From Austropuccinia psidii (Eukaryota; Basidiomycota; Pucciniomycetes; Pucciniales; Sphaerophragmiaceae): DNA of 64,000 nucleotides. The stretch spans positions 68,437,112-68,501,111 of the forward strand of contig JALGQZ010000004.1 in assembly GCA_023105745.1 (NCBI GenBank), in the 5' to 3' direction. Within the stretch, counting starts at the first letter, position 1. Each line of letters opens with the position of its first letter. The notes beneath the pieces are model-generated. The model had not been told where the DNA came from, searched no databases, and was given only the letters and a program-made list of their open reading frames with translations. Below, piece after piece: positions 22,341 through 31,303 of this stretch. The translations under genes were made by a program, and so were the position numbers.

Positions 22341-25300
22341 TTAAGAGTTTATCTGAGTCAGGTATTTCTGATTCTGCCATCCATTCATCTTCATGTACTG
22401 GATTTCTATATCTGACAAGATATTCTCTTTGATTTTTACCCCTAAGTCTCCTTTCTTTATCTTTCTGTCTTCATTCTGTTCCACAGGTGGTACAGTTAAA
22501 GGAGTTGGGTTTCTTAAAGGAAACAATTCTTTATCAGCTGGTTGATAAGGTTCTATCAAGCTGACTGGAAATGTGGGGTGTTTATTTTCCAATTCACCAC
22601 TCAATTCCACTTGAACTGCATTGGTTCCATGTAAGGCAACAATAACAAAAGGTCCTACATAAGAATCTTTAAGTTTCTTTGGGCCTTTGATATTATTAAA
22701 ATTCAAGGTTGAAACTAGAACTAAGTCCCCTACTTTGAAGTCTGGTACTTTATGACTCTTGTCCCACTTCTGTTTTGCATAATCAAAAGCATCATCCATA
22801 CTCTGTTTTGCATGGTGTTTTACTTTATCAAGCATTAATTTGAAGCTGGAAGCTGTAGGATGAATGTCAATCAAGTCTTTCCTCAGTGTGTCTGCTGGGA
22901 GTCTTGGATTCCATCCCTTTTCTAACATAGCAGGAGTTTGTCCTGTGGAAGAATGGACTGATGTCTTGTATGCCAATTCTAATGCAGGTATCAGAGTGCA
23001 CCAGTCATGGGTAAAGCCATCTGAGTCTTTAAATTCTAATCCATAAGCACAAAATCTCCTGATCATGTCTTCTAAAGTTTGAATCATCCTCTCTGCTAGC
23101 CCATCTGTTTGAGGGTGATATGCTGTAGAGAATGATAACTTAGTCCCAAACAATCTATGAAGATTGGTCCAAAGTGCAGATGTGAACTTGGGGTCTCTGT
23201 CACTTATGATATTCTTAAATAACCCTGTATGAGAAATAACTCTACTCCATAAAAGAAGAGCTGTATCCATAGCAGTGTCATCATTATGACATGGTAAGAA
23301 TATGGAAGTTTTGCTATATCTGTCTACAATGACTAAACAAGCATTATAACTTTTGTCACCACTTGGAGGAAGTGCTGTGACCCAATCCATGTGAACAACT
23401 TCCCAAGGGGATTTTGGTTCTTGAATATGGATCATCAATCCAAATTTCTTGCCTGTACTCCTGTTTGCTTTTTGGCATCTATCACAGGTATGGCAATATT
23501 CAATGGTTTCTTTTCTCCAAGATGGCCACCATGCACAGTTCTTCACCTTTTCAAGTGTTCTGTCTTCTGATAGGTGTCCAGAGTAAATGCTATCATGGCA
23601 TTCATGAAGAATGGTATTGATGAGCAATCTACTACATAGTGTCATTACACAAGAATGTTTTGTTCTATGGTAAATAATCCCATCAAACAAGTGAAATCTT
23701 CCTTCAGAATAGGAATTTTTCCAAACTTCATCTAGTGCATTAACCAAAGATGTGTCTTTGCAGTCTTTATCCAATAAAGAAGCCAAGATATGGCAATTCT
23801 TGTCTTGTTTATAAGACTCTCTGACCTCTTCAAAGAATTCAGTCCCAATATCAGTTATGTTAATCCCTTCAATTGGAATCTGTGGTTCAGCTTCCAAAGG
23901 TACATAGGCTGGGTTATCAGGAGTGTTGGCTAGAGCCCATCTACTAAGTCCATCAGCATTTTTGTGAATGTTTCCTGCTTTATGAACTATAGTCATGTCT
24001 CCTCTATATTCTTGAATGGCTATTTGCCATCTCAACATATGTCTGTTGGGAGTTTTCATGTTAAGAAGTGATTTCACGGCATTACAGTCAGTTATCACTT
24101 CAAAAACACTGCCATCAAGGTAATAGTGTAGTTTCTCAAGTTCCCATACCAAACATAAGCACTCCATTTGGCTTGCACCATATCTGGCTTCTGTTGGTTT
24201 GATTTGTCTTGAGATATAACAAACTGGTCCTTCTGTAGGTATGTCATCAATAATTTGGACTTGGTGTAGGGCTGCCCCTAATCCATCTCCACATGCATCA
24301 ATGTACAATTTAAAAGGCATATTCCAGTCAGGCATGAGGAGTAAAGGTGCTTCTGTAAGGGCTTTCTTTATCTTCTCATAAGCTCTAATTCTTTCCTGTG
24401 TCATTTCAAATACAGTCTGTTGATCACAGATTCTATAAAGTGACTTGGCTAGAATTGCAAAATCTTTCAAGTGTTTCCTATAGTAACTAGCAAATCCAAG
24501 AAAAGACATCATTTCTTTTTTATTCTGGGGTATTGGCTTAAGTAACACTGCTGCTACTTTATTTTTGTCAATACCCAAGCTCAAACCAGAAACAACATGT
24601 CCTAATGCTTTGAGTTCTTCAAAACCAAAATTGCATTTCTTAAGTGAAATTTTCATGTTCACTTCTGCAACTTTATGAAGTACTCTTGCAAGTCTTTCAA
24701 GGTGCAAAGACCATGAGTCAGAACATATAATAATATCATCAATATAAATGATAAGCCATCCTTCAGACAATTCTGTGGGGAAGATGGTATTCATCATTCT
24801 TTGATAATGAGATGGAGCATTTTTAATGCCAAATGGCATTCTAAGATACTCAAAAATGCCACAGTGAGTGATAATTCCAAGTAATTTCTTAGCTTTGGGT
24901 GTCAAAACATTTTGATGAAAGCCTTTCAATGCATCCATTGATGTTATATACTTGGCTTTAGACAATTGAGTCAAGGTTTCTTGAATTCTAGGGATTGGAT
25001 ACCTATCTGGAACTGTGTAGGAATTCAAAGCTCTAAAATCTCCAACCATTCTTGATTTATCATTATGCCATGCAATAATAACAGGTGTTGTCACTTCAAC
25101 TTCCTCATTATGGCCTACTTTCCTTAGCACACCAAGTTGGATCAACTCTTGGATATGTTTTTCCAAGGCCTCTCTAGCTCTGGGACTGGCTGGATAAGCT
25201 GGTCTTCTAAGTACTTTAGGATATGGTCTATCAATATTAAGAGTAATATCAATTTCATGTCCCCTGATAGCGCCTAATGGTTCATTATCAGATGCAAATG

Positions 25301-25406
25301 CATTATCGTATGTATATAATACATCAATAAGTTCATTCCTCATCTTTGGTGACAATGATGGATTAATTTGTGCTTCAAAAAGTTGTTTAGACACAAATTC
25401 ATCTTT
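22341..25406 (-). CDS. Element C pol: reverse transcriptase, RNase H, integrase
   Basis: An open frame of 1017 codons from the first Met (25394), in frame with the upstream gag-protease ORF across one TAA (25407-25409). RT holds the priming and palm motifs ([27 protein letters not shown]; catalytic IIYIDDIII). RNase H begins [15 protein letters not shown]. Integrase has an HHCC zinc finger (HECHDS...H...CHTCDRCQ) and a D,D35E core ([30 protein letters not shown]). A Ty3-type C-terminal region follows ([30 protein letters not shown]). There is no clear chromodomain. It makes cDNA from the element RNA and inserts it. Apart from the TAA it looks intact. Confidence 0.9.
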   Translation of the reverse strand, partial: KDEFVSKQLFEAQINPSLSPKMRNELIDVLYTYDNAFASDNEPLGAIRGHEIDITLNIDRPYPKVLRRPAYPASPRAREALEKHIQELIQLGVLRKVGHNEEVEVTTPVIIAWHNDKSRMVGDFRALNSYTVPDRYPIPRIQETLTQLSKAKYITSMDALKGFHQNVLTPKAKKLLGIITHCGIFEYLRMPFGIKNAPSHYQRMMNTIFPTELSEGWLIIYIDDIIICSDSWSLHLERLARVLHKVAEVNMKISLKKCNFGFEELKALGHVVSGLSLGIDKNKVAAVLLKPIPQNKKEMMSFLGFASYYRKHLKDFAILAKSLYRICDQQTVFEMTQERIRAYEKIKKALTEAPLLLMPDWNMPFKLYIDACGDGLGAALHQVQIIDDIPTEGPVCYISRQIKPTEARYGASQMECLCLVWELEKLHYYLDGSVFEVITDCNAVKSLLNMKTPNRHMLRWQIAIQEYRGDMTIVHKAGNIHKNADGLSRWALANTPDNPAYVPLEAEPQIPIEGINITDIGTEFFEEVRESYKQDKNCHILASLLDKDCKDTSLVNALDEVWKNSYSEGRFHLFDGIIYHRTKHSCVMTLCSRLLINTILHECHDSIYSGHLSEDRTLEKVKNCAWWPSWRKETIEYCHTCDRCQKANRSTGKKFGLMIHIQEPKSPWEVVHMDWVTALPPSGDKSYNACLVIVDRYSKTSIFLPCHNDDTAMDTALLLWSRVISHTGLFKNIISDRDPKFTSALWTNLHRLFGTKLSFSTAYHPQTDGLAERMIQTLEDMIRRFCAYGLEFKDSDGFTHDWCTLIPALELAYKTSVHSSTGQTPAMLEKGWNPRLPADTLRKDLIDIHPTASSFKLMLDKVKHHAKQSMDDAFDYAKQKWDKSHKVPDFKVGDLVLVSTLNFNNIKGPKKLKDSYVGPFVIVALHGTNAVQVELSGELENKHPTFPVSLIEPYQPADKELFPLRNPTPLTVPPVEQNEDRKIKKGDLGVKIKENILSDIEIQYMKMNGWQNQKYLTQINS

Positions 25407-26735
25407 TTAAGTATCTTTGACAGAAGATACTACAGATATCTGTTTTGGCATATTGGAGAAAGCAAATTTTTGTCTTTTGTTATCTCCAATTGTGAAATAT
25501 CTGTCCTTATGGTTATTTATATCAATACCATAAATATTTAAGTAATCATTTCCAAGAATGATGTGCTGAGATGTGCAATTATCCATTACTACAATCTCAG
25601 TCTTCATTCTTACACTTCCTGCTGGATGTGGGAATACAATATTAGTGTCCAATATGCCCAAGGGGTACATATTGTTACTGGCACTACTGAATTGTACACC
25701 TTCTATTGGTAATAGATGGTTTTTCCATTCAGGAAGTATAATTTGGAGATAATCTTTGCCAACACAAGTGCAAAATGCCCCTGTATCCAAATTTACTTTG
25801 GCTTCAATATCACTCATCAGAACTGATGTGATACAGGATGCTCCAGCAGTATAACCCTTTCCTCTAGCAGGTTTTGTTTTACACATTCTGGCATCTTGGA
25901 TATTGATCAGGTTGCAGAAATCCTCACTGTACTGTGGAAAGTGGGTATGGACTTCTGTGACCTCAAAGAAAGCTGAAATGTTTTCAATGGGATAGTCCTC
26001 CACTGGTGTATCTTCAGAGACTGCAGAATCTTGATCAGACTCTTCTTTCTCCTCAGTACACTGAATTTCTTCAATGACTTGAACTTCATTTATTTTTGTC
26101 TTCTTAGGGCAAGTGTTGGCTAAATGTGAAGTACTTCCACATTTATGACACTTCAAGACAGGTCTTTCTGGTCTTCTTTCTTCTCTAGGAATCTTTGAAA
26201 CTATTTTGGACTCTATTGGGTTTTTAACCCAAGTTTTACCAATTCTTGTCCTGGTAATGATATCTTCCATAGCATTAATGTAGTCCTCTGTTGAACATGG
26301 TTCCACACATCTGCTTTTGATAGCATGTTCCAGTTCTCCTCCACACTTTCTTAATATTTTCATATTAATCATAGTGTCAGACATATCTGGTTGTAAAGCA
26401 GATAATCTGTCTTTTTGTTTGAAGAACCAAGTAAGTGGTTTGTCTTTTTCTGAGTTAAAAATGGCACTTTCAAAAGCATTTTCCATTTTAAACCTCCAAG
26501 AATTATTAGCCCATTTGGTAATCACTTCAGATTTCCACCAAGACCAGTCATGTTTACCATGATCAATCCTCATTTTGTAATACCATTTCTTTGCAGTTCT
26601 GGTAAACAAACAGTGTAATTTCCCCACTATGATTTCATCAGGTATATTTTTTTTTTTTTTTTTTTTTTGTACGGAAGTCTTCTTGCAACATATCAATAGT
26701 CCTGATGAATTCAATATGGTTGTATTCTCCTTCAC
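25407..26735 (-). CDS. Element C gag capsid, CCHC knuckle and protease
   Basis: 442 codons read leftward to TAA at 25407. The capsid part (WYYKMRIDHGKHDWSWWKS; DRLSALQPDMSDTM) aligns well with element D at 63415-63700. It is followed by the zinc knuckle CHKCGSTSHLANTC (CX2CX4HX4C) and an aspartic protease with VNLDTGAFCTCVG (active site DTGA). The start is obscured because an A22 tract (plus-strand T run 26647-26668) lies at the N-terminal border and shifts the frame from the upstream ORF. The first codons listed by a simple ORF reading are therefore not the real start. Confidence 0.85.
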   Translation of the reverse strand: MKENTTILNSSGLLICCKKTSVQKKKKKKNIPDEIIVGKLHCLFTRTAKKWYYKMRIDHGKHDWSWWKSEVITKWANNSWRFKMENAFESAIFNSEKDKPLTWFFKQKDRLSALQPDMSDTMINMKILRKCGGELEHAIKSRCVEPCSTEDYINAMEDIITRTRIGKTWVKNPIESKIVSKIPREERRPERPVLKCHKCGSTSHLANTCPKKTKINEVQVIEEIQCTEEKEESDQDSAVSEDTPVEDYPIENISAFFEVTEVHTHFPQYSEDFCNLINIQDARMCKTKPARGKGYTAGASCITSVLMSDIEAKVNLDTGAFCTCVGKDYLQIILPEWKNHLLPIEGVQFSSASNNMYPLGILDTNIVFPHPAGSVRMKTEIVVMDNCTSQHIILGNDYLNIYGIDINNHKDRYFTIGDNKRQKFAFSNMPKQISVVSSVKDT

Positions 26736-27686
26736 CAGAGAATGTTGGCCATTCTTCTATTTTGGGAATATCTCTTGCAGAGTAGGCATTTTCTCCTAAG
26801 AATGGAGTCAAACTTTCTTTGATAGAAAGTTTTTCTTCAGTCAAGGGTGTAGAATGTCTTGGCATATGTGGTTCATGATTCTTATGAATTTGCTCCACAC
26901 TTGCAATTATATCATTCTTCAATTTCTGCCTCTCACTGTCACTTTTTGCTAAATGTATAGCAAATTGATTGGTGTTCTTAACTATTTGTAAGACATGGTC
27001 TTCAAGAGTTTTAAGTCTATCATTTACTTTAAAAATGGAAGGATCCTCTGTGTCATTATTTTGACATTGGTCCTCAATTCTTTCACAAGCATTGCTAATT
27101 GACTCAAGGGTGACATTTGTCAATTGATGCCAATCAGAATGTTGCTTGTCATTTTTCTTCAAATCATTGATGTCTAATGTAATTTGCTTCAACTTTGACT
27201 CAAGTTTGCCAATTTCAACACTAATACTTCTATGTACATCATTTATTTGCGTGGAAAAGTCCTGTTCATCCTTTCCTGCTCCTTGGCTGTGAATTCCATA
27301 AGAGTTCTGGCCATATTGAAGACATTGTCCACGGCTGAAGGCTCCAATTTGGGGATCCTGTACCCTTGTGGGTAAGGTCTGTGCCAATTGGCTTTGCCTT
27401 TGCCCTTGCCTTGATGGTTCTTGGGACCTCTCTGTTTCTTTTGAGGTCCTTTGGGCTTGTCCTTGGATGCTTCTGGAGCTGGTTTGGAGCTGGTAGATGC
27501 CACTGGTGCCTCTGTCTCCAAAGCTGGAGTCATTTCCAACTCTTTCTTCTGGTCTATGGATAAAAGACTTTGGTTCTTCAACCAATTCTTTATCTTTTTT
27601 ACCTTGTCTTTGCAAGACAGGGGGCTCCATCCTCCTAAGAGTTCTATGGTCTTCTCCTGACCCAGAAAGCTCTTGATGTGTAAGTA
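26638..27686 (-). pseudogene. Element C gag N-terminal ORFs (basic ORF and overlapping coiled-coil ORF), cut by element E
   Basis: Two overlapping frames are used. The first (27686 to 27243) carries KSFLGQEKTIELLGGW, a Lys/Gly-rich stretch with KGKGKANWHRPYPQGYRIPKLE and NVFNMARTLMEF, and stops at FPRK. The second, in the -1 frame, continues with coiled-coil sequence (ISVEIGKLESKLKQITLDIN) to WPTFSGEGEYNHIEF and runs into the A22 tract. Element D has the same two-frame layout. Element E interrupts the first frame at 27686, and it resumes at 37355. Confidence 0.75.
26647..26668 (-). repeat. A22 homopolymer inside element C gag
   Basis: Twenty-two consecutive T on the plus strand, i.e. A22 in the sense strand, encode a run of Lys at the border of the coiled-coil and capsid parts. 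Element D has no such tract there (EDSELPDRLV). It breaks the gag frame. Confidence 0.9.
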
Positions 27687-29182
27687 TGTCACAACCATGG
27701 CAATTCACCTCCTTGGATCCCCATATGGCATATCAAGCCACAGTCCTTTTATGGCCAATTGGCCATATCCATCACCAGTGGCCAATATGGCCACGTCATT
27801 ATCTTATGGACCATTTATGGCCATTTGTGTTTTGGGGCCTTCATGGCCCTTCACCTCAATCCAGCACCCATAGCGGCAATTTATGCCCAAATGGGTATTT
27901 CTGGTCATTTCCCTCAAAACCAGGGGAAATGGCCCAAATGGCTGTTTTTGGCCATTTGGGCTCATAATGCGCATTTGCGCACTTTTGCGCATTTTTGCGC
28001 ATTTTGCGCACTTTTGCGCACTTTGCGCATTTGCGCATTTTTGCGCATTTTTGCGCACTTTGACGCAAAGTGTCCAAAAGACACTTTCCCGCCTTTTGGG
28101 CCAGTTTTTGGCTCAGAACCCAAAAATGGCCAAAAACCCCAAAAGGCCCAGAAACACCATTCCAAGCTCTGAAGTCATTACATCCATCCTTTTCCCTCTG
28201 CCTTTCCATCTCAAGACCTTTGGACGTAATCTTCTTGCCAATCAACCAATATGCCATAAATGATGTTATATATCATTGTGCATCATTTTTCAACAGCAAT
28301 TCGATGGTGGCAATATCAAATGTTCATTTCAACATTCCAACATCTCATCACGTCATCAAGGCACCCAATCATTCAGAGGAATCATCAAGGCTCAAGAGCA
28401 AGTGTTTCAGCGTCAAAGACCAATGACGCCATCAAGCAGTCATTGGTTATTCTCACTCCAAGTATTCATTCCAAGGGAATACTTTCAATTCATTCTCAAG
28501 TGTATTCAAGAGGCAGTGCCAAAAAGAAGTTGTCAAGTGTCAAAGCTCCACTCAATCCATCTTGGCAACCATATTCATTTCAATACAGGCTGGATCCATC
28601 AAGACCTGTATTTCATTTTCAATCATGGGAAATTCATTCATCCCAATTCAATTTCAATATTAGCCAGCTGTATCAATTCCCAAAACAATCAATACAGCCT
28701 CAAGGATCAATACAGATCAGTTTCCAGCCTGAAGAACTCAAGCTCCCAACTTTTCACATATACCGGCTACCCTTTCCACCCTGGGGGGTTTTTCCCCAGT
28801 TAATTAATATATTTTGATTTTATTTTATCTCTATTTTCTTTTCAATTTAGTTAAGCAAATACTGATATTATTAAGTCAGTCATTTAGCAATTTTCTCTTT
28901 TCTCTTTCTTCGCCTGTCAATGGATATTTGGTGGTCATATCCTTACTAATTCCATTATTCATTTTTGGCAGGTTGAAACAGTGATTAAGGACTTACTTGG
29001 TTGGCTCTTTGGCCATTTGGCTTCCCTTTCCTCTTTTGCATCTCATCTTGTACCTGCATATCTCTTAGAGGAATTCATTCTTATTATTTTTATTCTTTAT
29101 CCTTTTGGAGTCTTCCAAGTGAGTTCCCTGATTGCTGAGTGCCAGGCCACTCTTGTATTTCTGTCCAAGAGCCCCTGTGACA
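27687..29182 (+). repeat. Element E 5' LTR
   Basis: 1496 bp, TGTCACAACCATGG to CCCCTGTGACA. It contains a GCGCATTTT minisatellite (27968-28065), CAATACAG / CTGTATT motifs (28580-28720), the block CCTGGGGGGTTTTTCCCCAG shared with family B, and GTTGAAACAGTGATTAAGG near its end. ORFs within the LTR repeat in both copies and have no protein-like motif. Confidence 0.95.
27968..28065. repeat. GCGCA minisatellite in the 5' LTR
   Basis: About ten units of the type GCGCATTTTT, GCGCACTTTT or GCGCATTT. The 3' LTR copy (36074-36238) is about 65 bp longer, and this accounts for essentially the whole length difference between the LTRs. Confidence 0.9.
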
Positions 29183-29933
29183 TTATATTAATTAACTCAT
29201 AATTCTTCTTCATTCATTCATTCTTTTATTCTTATATTTTGAATTCATTCATTCATTTCATCAAAATTATGATTCTTTGACGTTTTATGATCTTATGATT
29301 CTTCGTCACCTCTCAATTTTCCCTCATTCATTCTTCATTCTGAAAATTGAAAGCTGACCCATTTTTTAATTTCTGTTATCTTTTCAATCTCATTCTCAAT
29401 CTTAATCAATCTATTTTTATCCATAATTCAGGCATTTTTATCTTTGGTTCTCAAGTTATTCATCAGGTTATTCAGACACGTTCTTCATTTCAGGATTCAC
29501 TTTGATTTATTCCTCAAGAATTTTTCATTTTTTGGAAGAATTCACTTGAAAATTGATTTGATTGACTAATTTGACATAATTGAAATTGACCTCAAGATAA
29601 TTGATTGACCTGAAGACTTTATTGATTTTGCTGATTATTCACATCAAGATTATTGACATAAATTGATTTTGACTCGAGAATTCATTTTGATTGATTGATT
29701 TTTTCTGCAAGATTTTGATTTGATTTTGATTGTTTGATTGATTGTTTTTATTGACTTCAAGATTCTCATTGATATTGATTTTTACTTCAAGACTCATTTG
29801 ATTTGATTGATTGACGTATTTGGAGAATTTTGATTCATTGATTATCCAATTTCCTCAAGATTTGATTGTTGATTTTGTACTTCAAGAAAATTTTGATTTT
29901 ATTTCATTTATTTGGTTGATTATTCCTGAAATC
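29183..29933 (+). other. Element E 5' untranslated leader
   Basis: About 750 bp of T-rich sequence packed with TTGATTGATT and TTGATTTTGA units, especially 29560-29820. No ORF with protein character precedes the gag ATG. The family B leader at 11182-11913 has the same repeat type. Confidence 0.7.
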
Positions 29934-31271
29934 ATGCCAGTTCAACATTCACCTCCAGCAAGACAGACTAGATCTCAGGCCAGAGCTCAAGCTGTTCTGA
30001 CTCCAACTCCAAGGGCTCCTCTTGATGGTACCCCAGCAGTTTCTCAACTGAGTGCCAGATTGGACAGAGGACCCATTATGGAAGGAGCAGCACCATCCAG
30101 GAAGGAAGGAAGAGGGCCAAGAAGGTCAATGTCTTTATCAGGAGTGGTTGGCGGATTCCCAGGATTTTCAAGAACCAGTCCCAAGGTTCAAGGTGAAGAT
30201 GGTGAAGAGGAGGAGGAGAATTCTGTGGAAGAGGAAGAGTCTAATGGCACTGAGGCTGCTCCTGCTCCTGTGGGAGCATCTGAGGGCACCAGAGGACCAA
30301 CTCTAGCCCAGTCTGATCAGCCTGCCTCTCATCAGCCTGAACCGTCTTTATTGGCCATTATGCAACAAATGACTCAGATTATGGCCAATCTGCAAGCAGC
30401 TTCTTCTTCTGAATTATCAAGACCACCAGCCTTCAGGACTCCCTCTATGAAGGCTCCAGAATGCTTTGATGGGACTCAGCCCTTCAAAGTCAGAAGCTTT
30501 ATTCAGTCTTGCCAACTCATCTTTCATAATGACCCGGCAAACTTCTCTCAAGACAGAAAGAAGGTTCTTTATGCCACTTCATTCTTAGTTGGCAGGGCTG
30601 CAAAATGGATTGAGCCTTATTTATCCAACCTCAATAATCAAGACTCAAATTATCTCCTCAATTCCTGGCCATTATTTGAATCCCAATTGTTCACTTTATT
30701 TGGAGACCCAAATGAAGTTAGAAAAGCAGAAGCTGAATTGGATGGCCTTAGGATGAAAGAAGGTGGGCATGTTGCTTTGTACATTGCCGATTTCAGGAGT
30801 TTGGTTTCAAGAATTGGGGATTGGGGTGAAAGGGCTCTTATTCATCATTTCAGGAAGGGTTTGGCCTCCAGGATTCTGGATCAATTGGCCTCCCATCCTT
30901 CAAACATTGATTCTCTTCAAGACTTAATGGACGTCAGCCTGGAACTTGATACCAGGTACCATGAGAGGCAGAAGGAAAAGAATCATCATCAAGAGAAGAA
31001 GCCTGAAGCCTCAAAGTCTCACTCTTCTCATCATCAAGTTTCTTCAAGTTCAAGACCAAAGAAGAAATTTCATTCTCAAAAGCGGGACAAGCCCCATTCT
31101 TCACTGTTGAATAAGGACTTCAAGTTGAAAGGTTCTGAAAAGGAAAAAAGAATCAAGGAGGGGTTGTGTACCTATTGTGGCGGGAAGCATAGTCTTGAGT
31201 CCTGTGTCAAAAGGCCTCAAAACAAGCTTACCCAACCGTCAGGCAGTTTTCCCAGCCAGGGAAAAGCCTGA
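29934..31271 (+). CDS. Element E gag
   Basis: Structural protein of the virus-like particle. I choose ATG 29934 (MPVQHSPPARQTRSQ, 445 residues) because this start aligns with the family B gag; the longer in-frame stretch upstream starts with TTG. An N-terminal Ser/Pro-rich and acidic region (about residues 60-115) is followed by a Retrotrans_gag capsid domain (MKAPECFDGTQPFKVRSF; RAAKWIEPYL; LFGDPNEVRKAEAEL; LIHHFRKGL), a His/Ser/Lys-rich linker and a zinc knuckle CTYCGGKHSLESC (CX2CX3HX4C, one residue shorter than the usual spacing). It ends at TGA 31269-31271, inside the frameshift signal. Confidence 0.92.
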   Translation: MPVQHSPPARQTRSQARAQAVLTPTPRAPLDGTPAVSQLSARLDRGPIMEGAAPSRKEGRGPRRSMSLSGVVGGFPGFSRTSPKVQGEDGEEEEENSVEEEESNGTEAAPAPVGASEGTRGPTLAQSDQPASHQPEPSLLAIMQQMTQIMANLQAASSSELSRPPAFRTPSMKAPECFDGTQPFKVRSFIQSCQLIFHNDPANFSQDRKKVLYATSFLVGRAAKWIEPYLSNLNNQDSNYLLNSWPLFESQLFTLFGDPNEVRKAEAELDGLRMKEGGHVALYIADFRSLVSRIGDWGERALIHHFRKGLASRILDQLASHPSNIDSLQDLMDVSLELDTRYHERQKEKNHHQEKKPEASKSHSSHHQVSSSSRPKKKFHSQKRDKPHSSLLNKDFKLKGSEKEKRIKEGLCTYCGGKHSLESCVKRPQNKLTQPSGSFPSQGKA

Positions 31272-31303
31272 GTGAAGACCATGTTGTGTTCAATGGTCTT
31301 CAC
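31259..31303 (+). promoter_or_regulatory. -1 programmed ribosomal frameshift signal
   Basis: In the gag frame the heptamer G GGA AAA (31259-31265) fits the X XXY YYZ slippery rule. It is followed by a 6-nt spacer (GCCTGA, including the gag stop) and a perfect 11-bp hairpin: GTGAAGACCAT (31272-31282), a 10-nt loop, ATGGTCTTCAC (31293-31303). Slipping one base back enters exactly the pol frame (AGC CTG AGT GAA ...). All parts are directly visible; activity is inferred. Confidence 0.85.

Noticed and set aside
27968..28065. Regular GCGCA repeats resembling a CRISPR array
   Set aside because: Units are about 10 bp without unique spacers; this is a minisatellite in a fungal LTR.
27759..28817. Several ORFs of 90-185 codons in the element E LTR, repeated at 35608-36989
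   Set aside because: They duplicate only because the LTR is duplicated, overlap on both strands, and consist of minisatellite translations (repeated CAFLRI-type peptides) without domain features.
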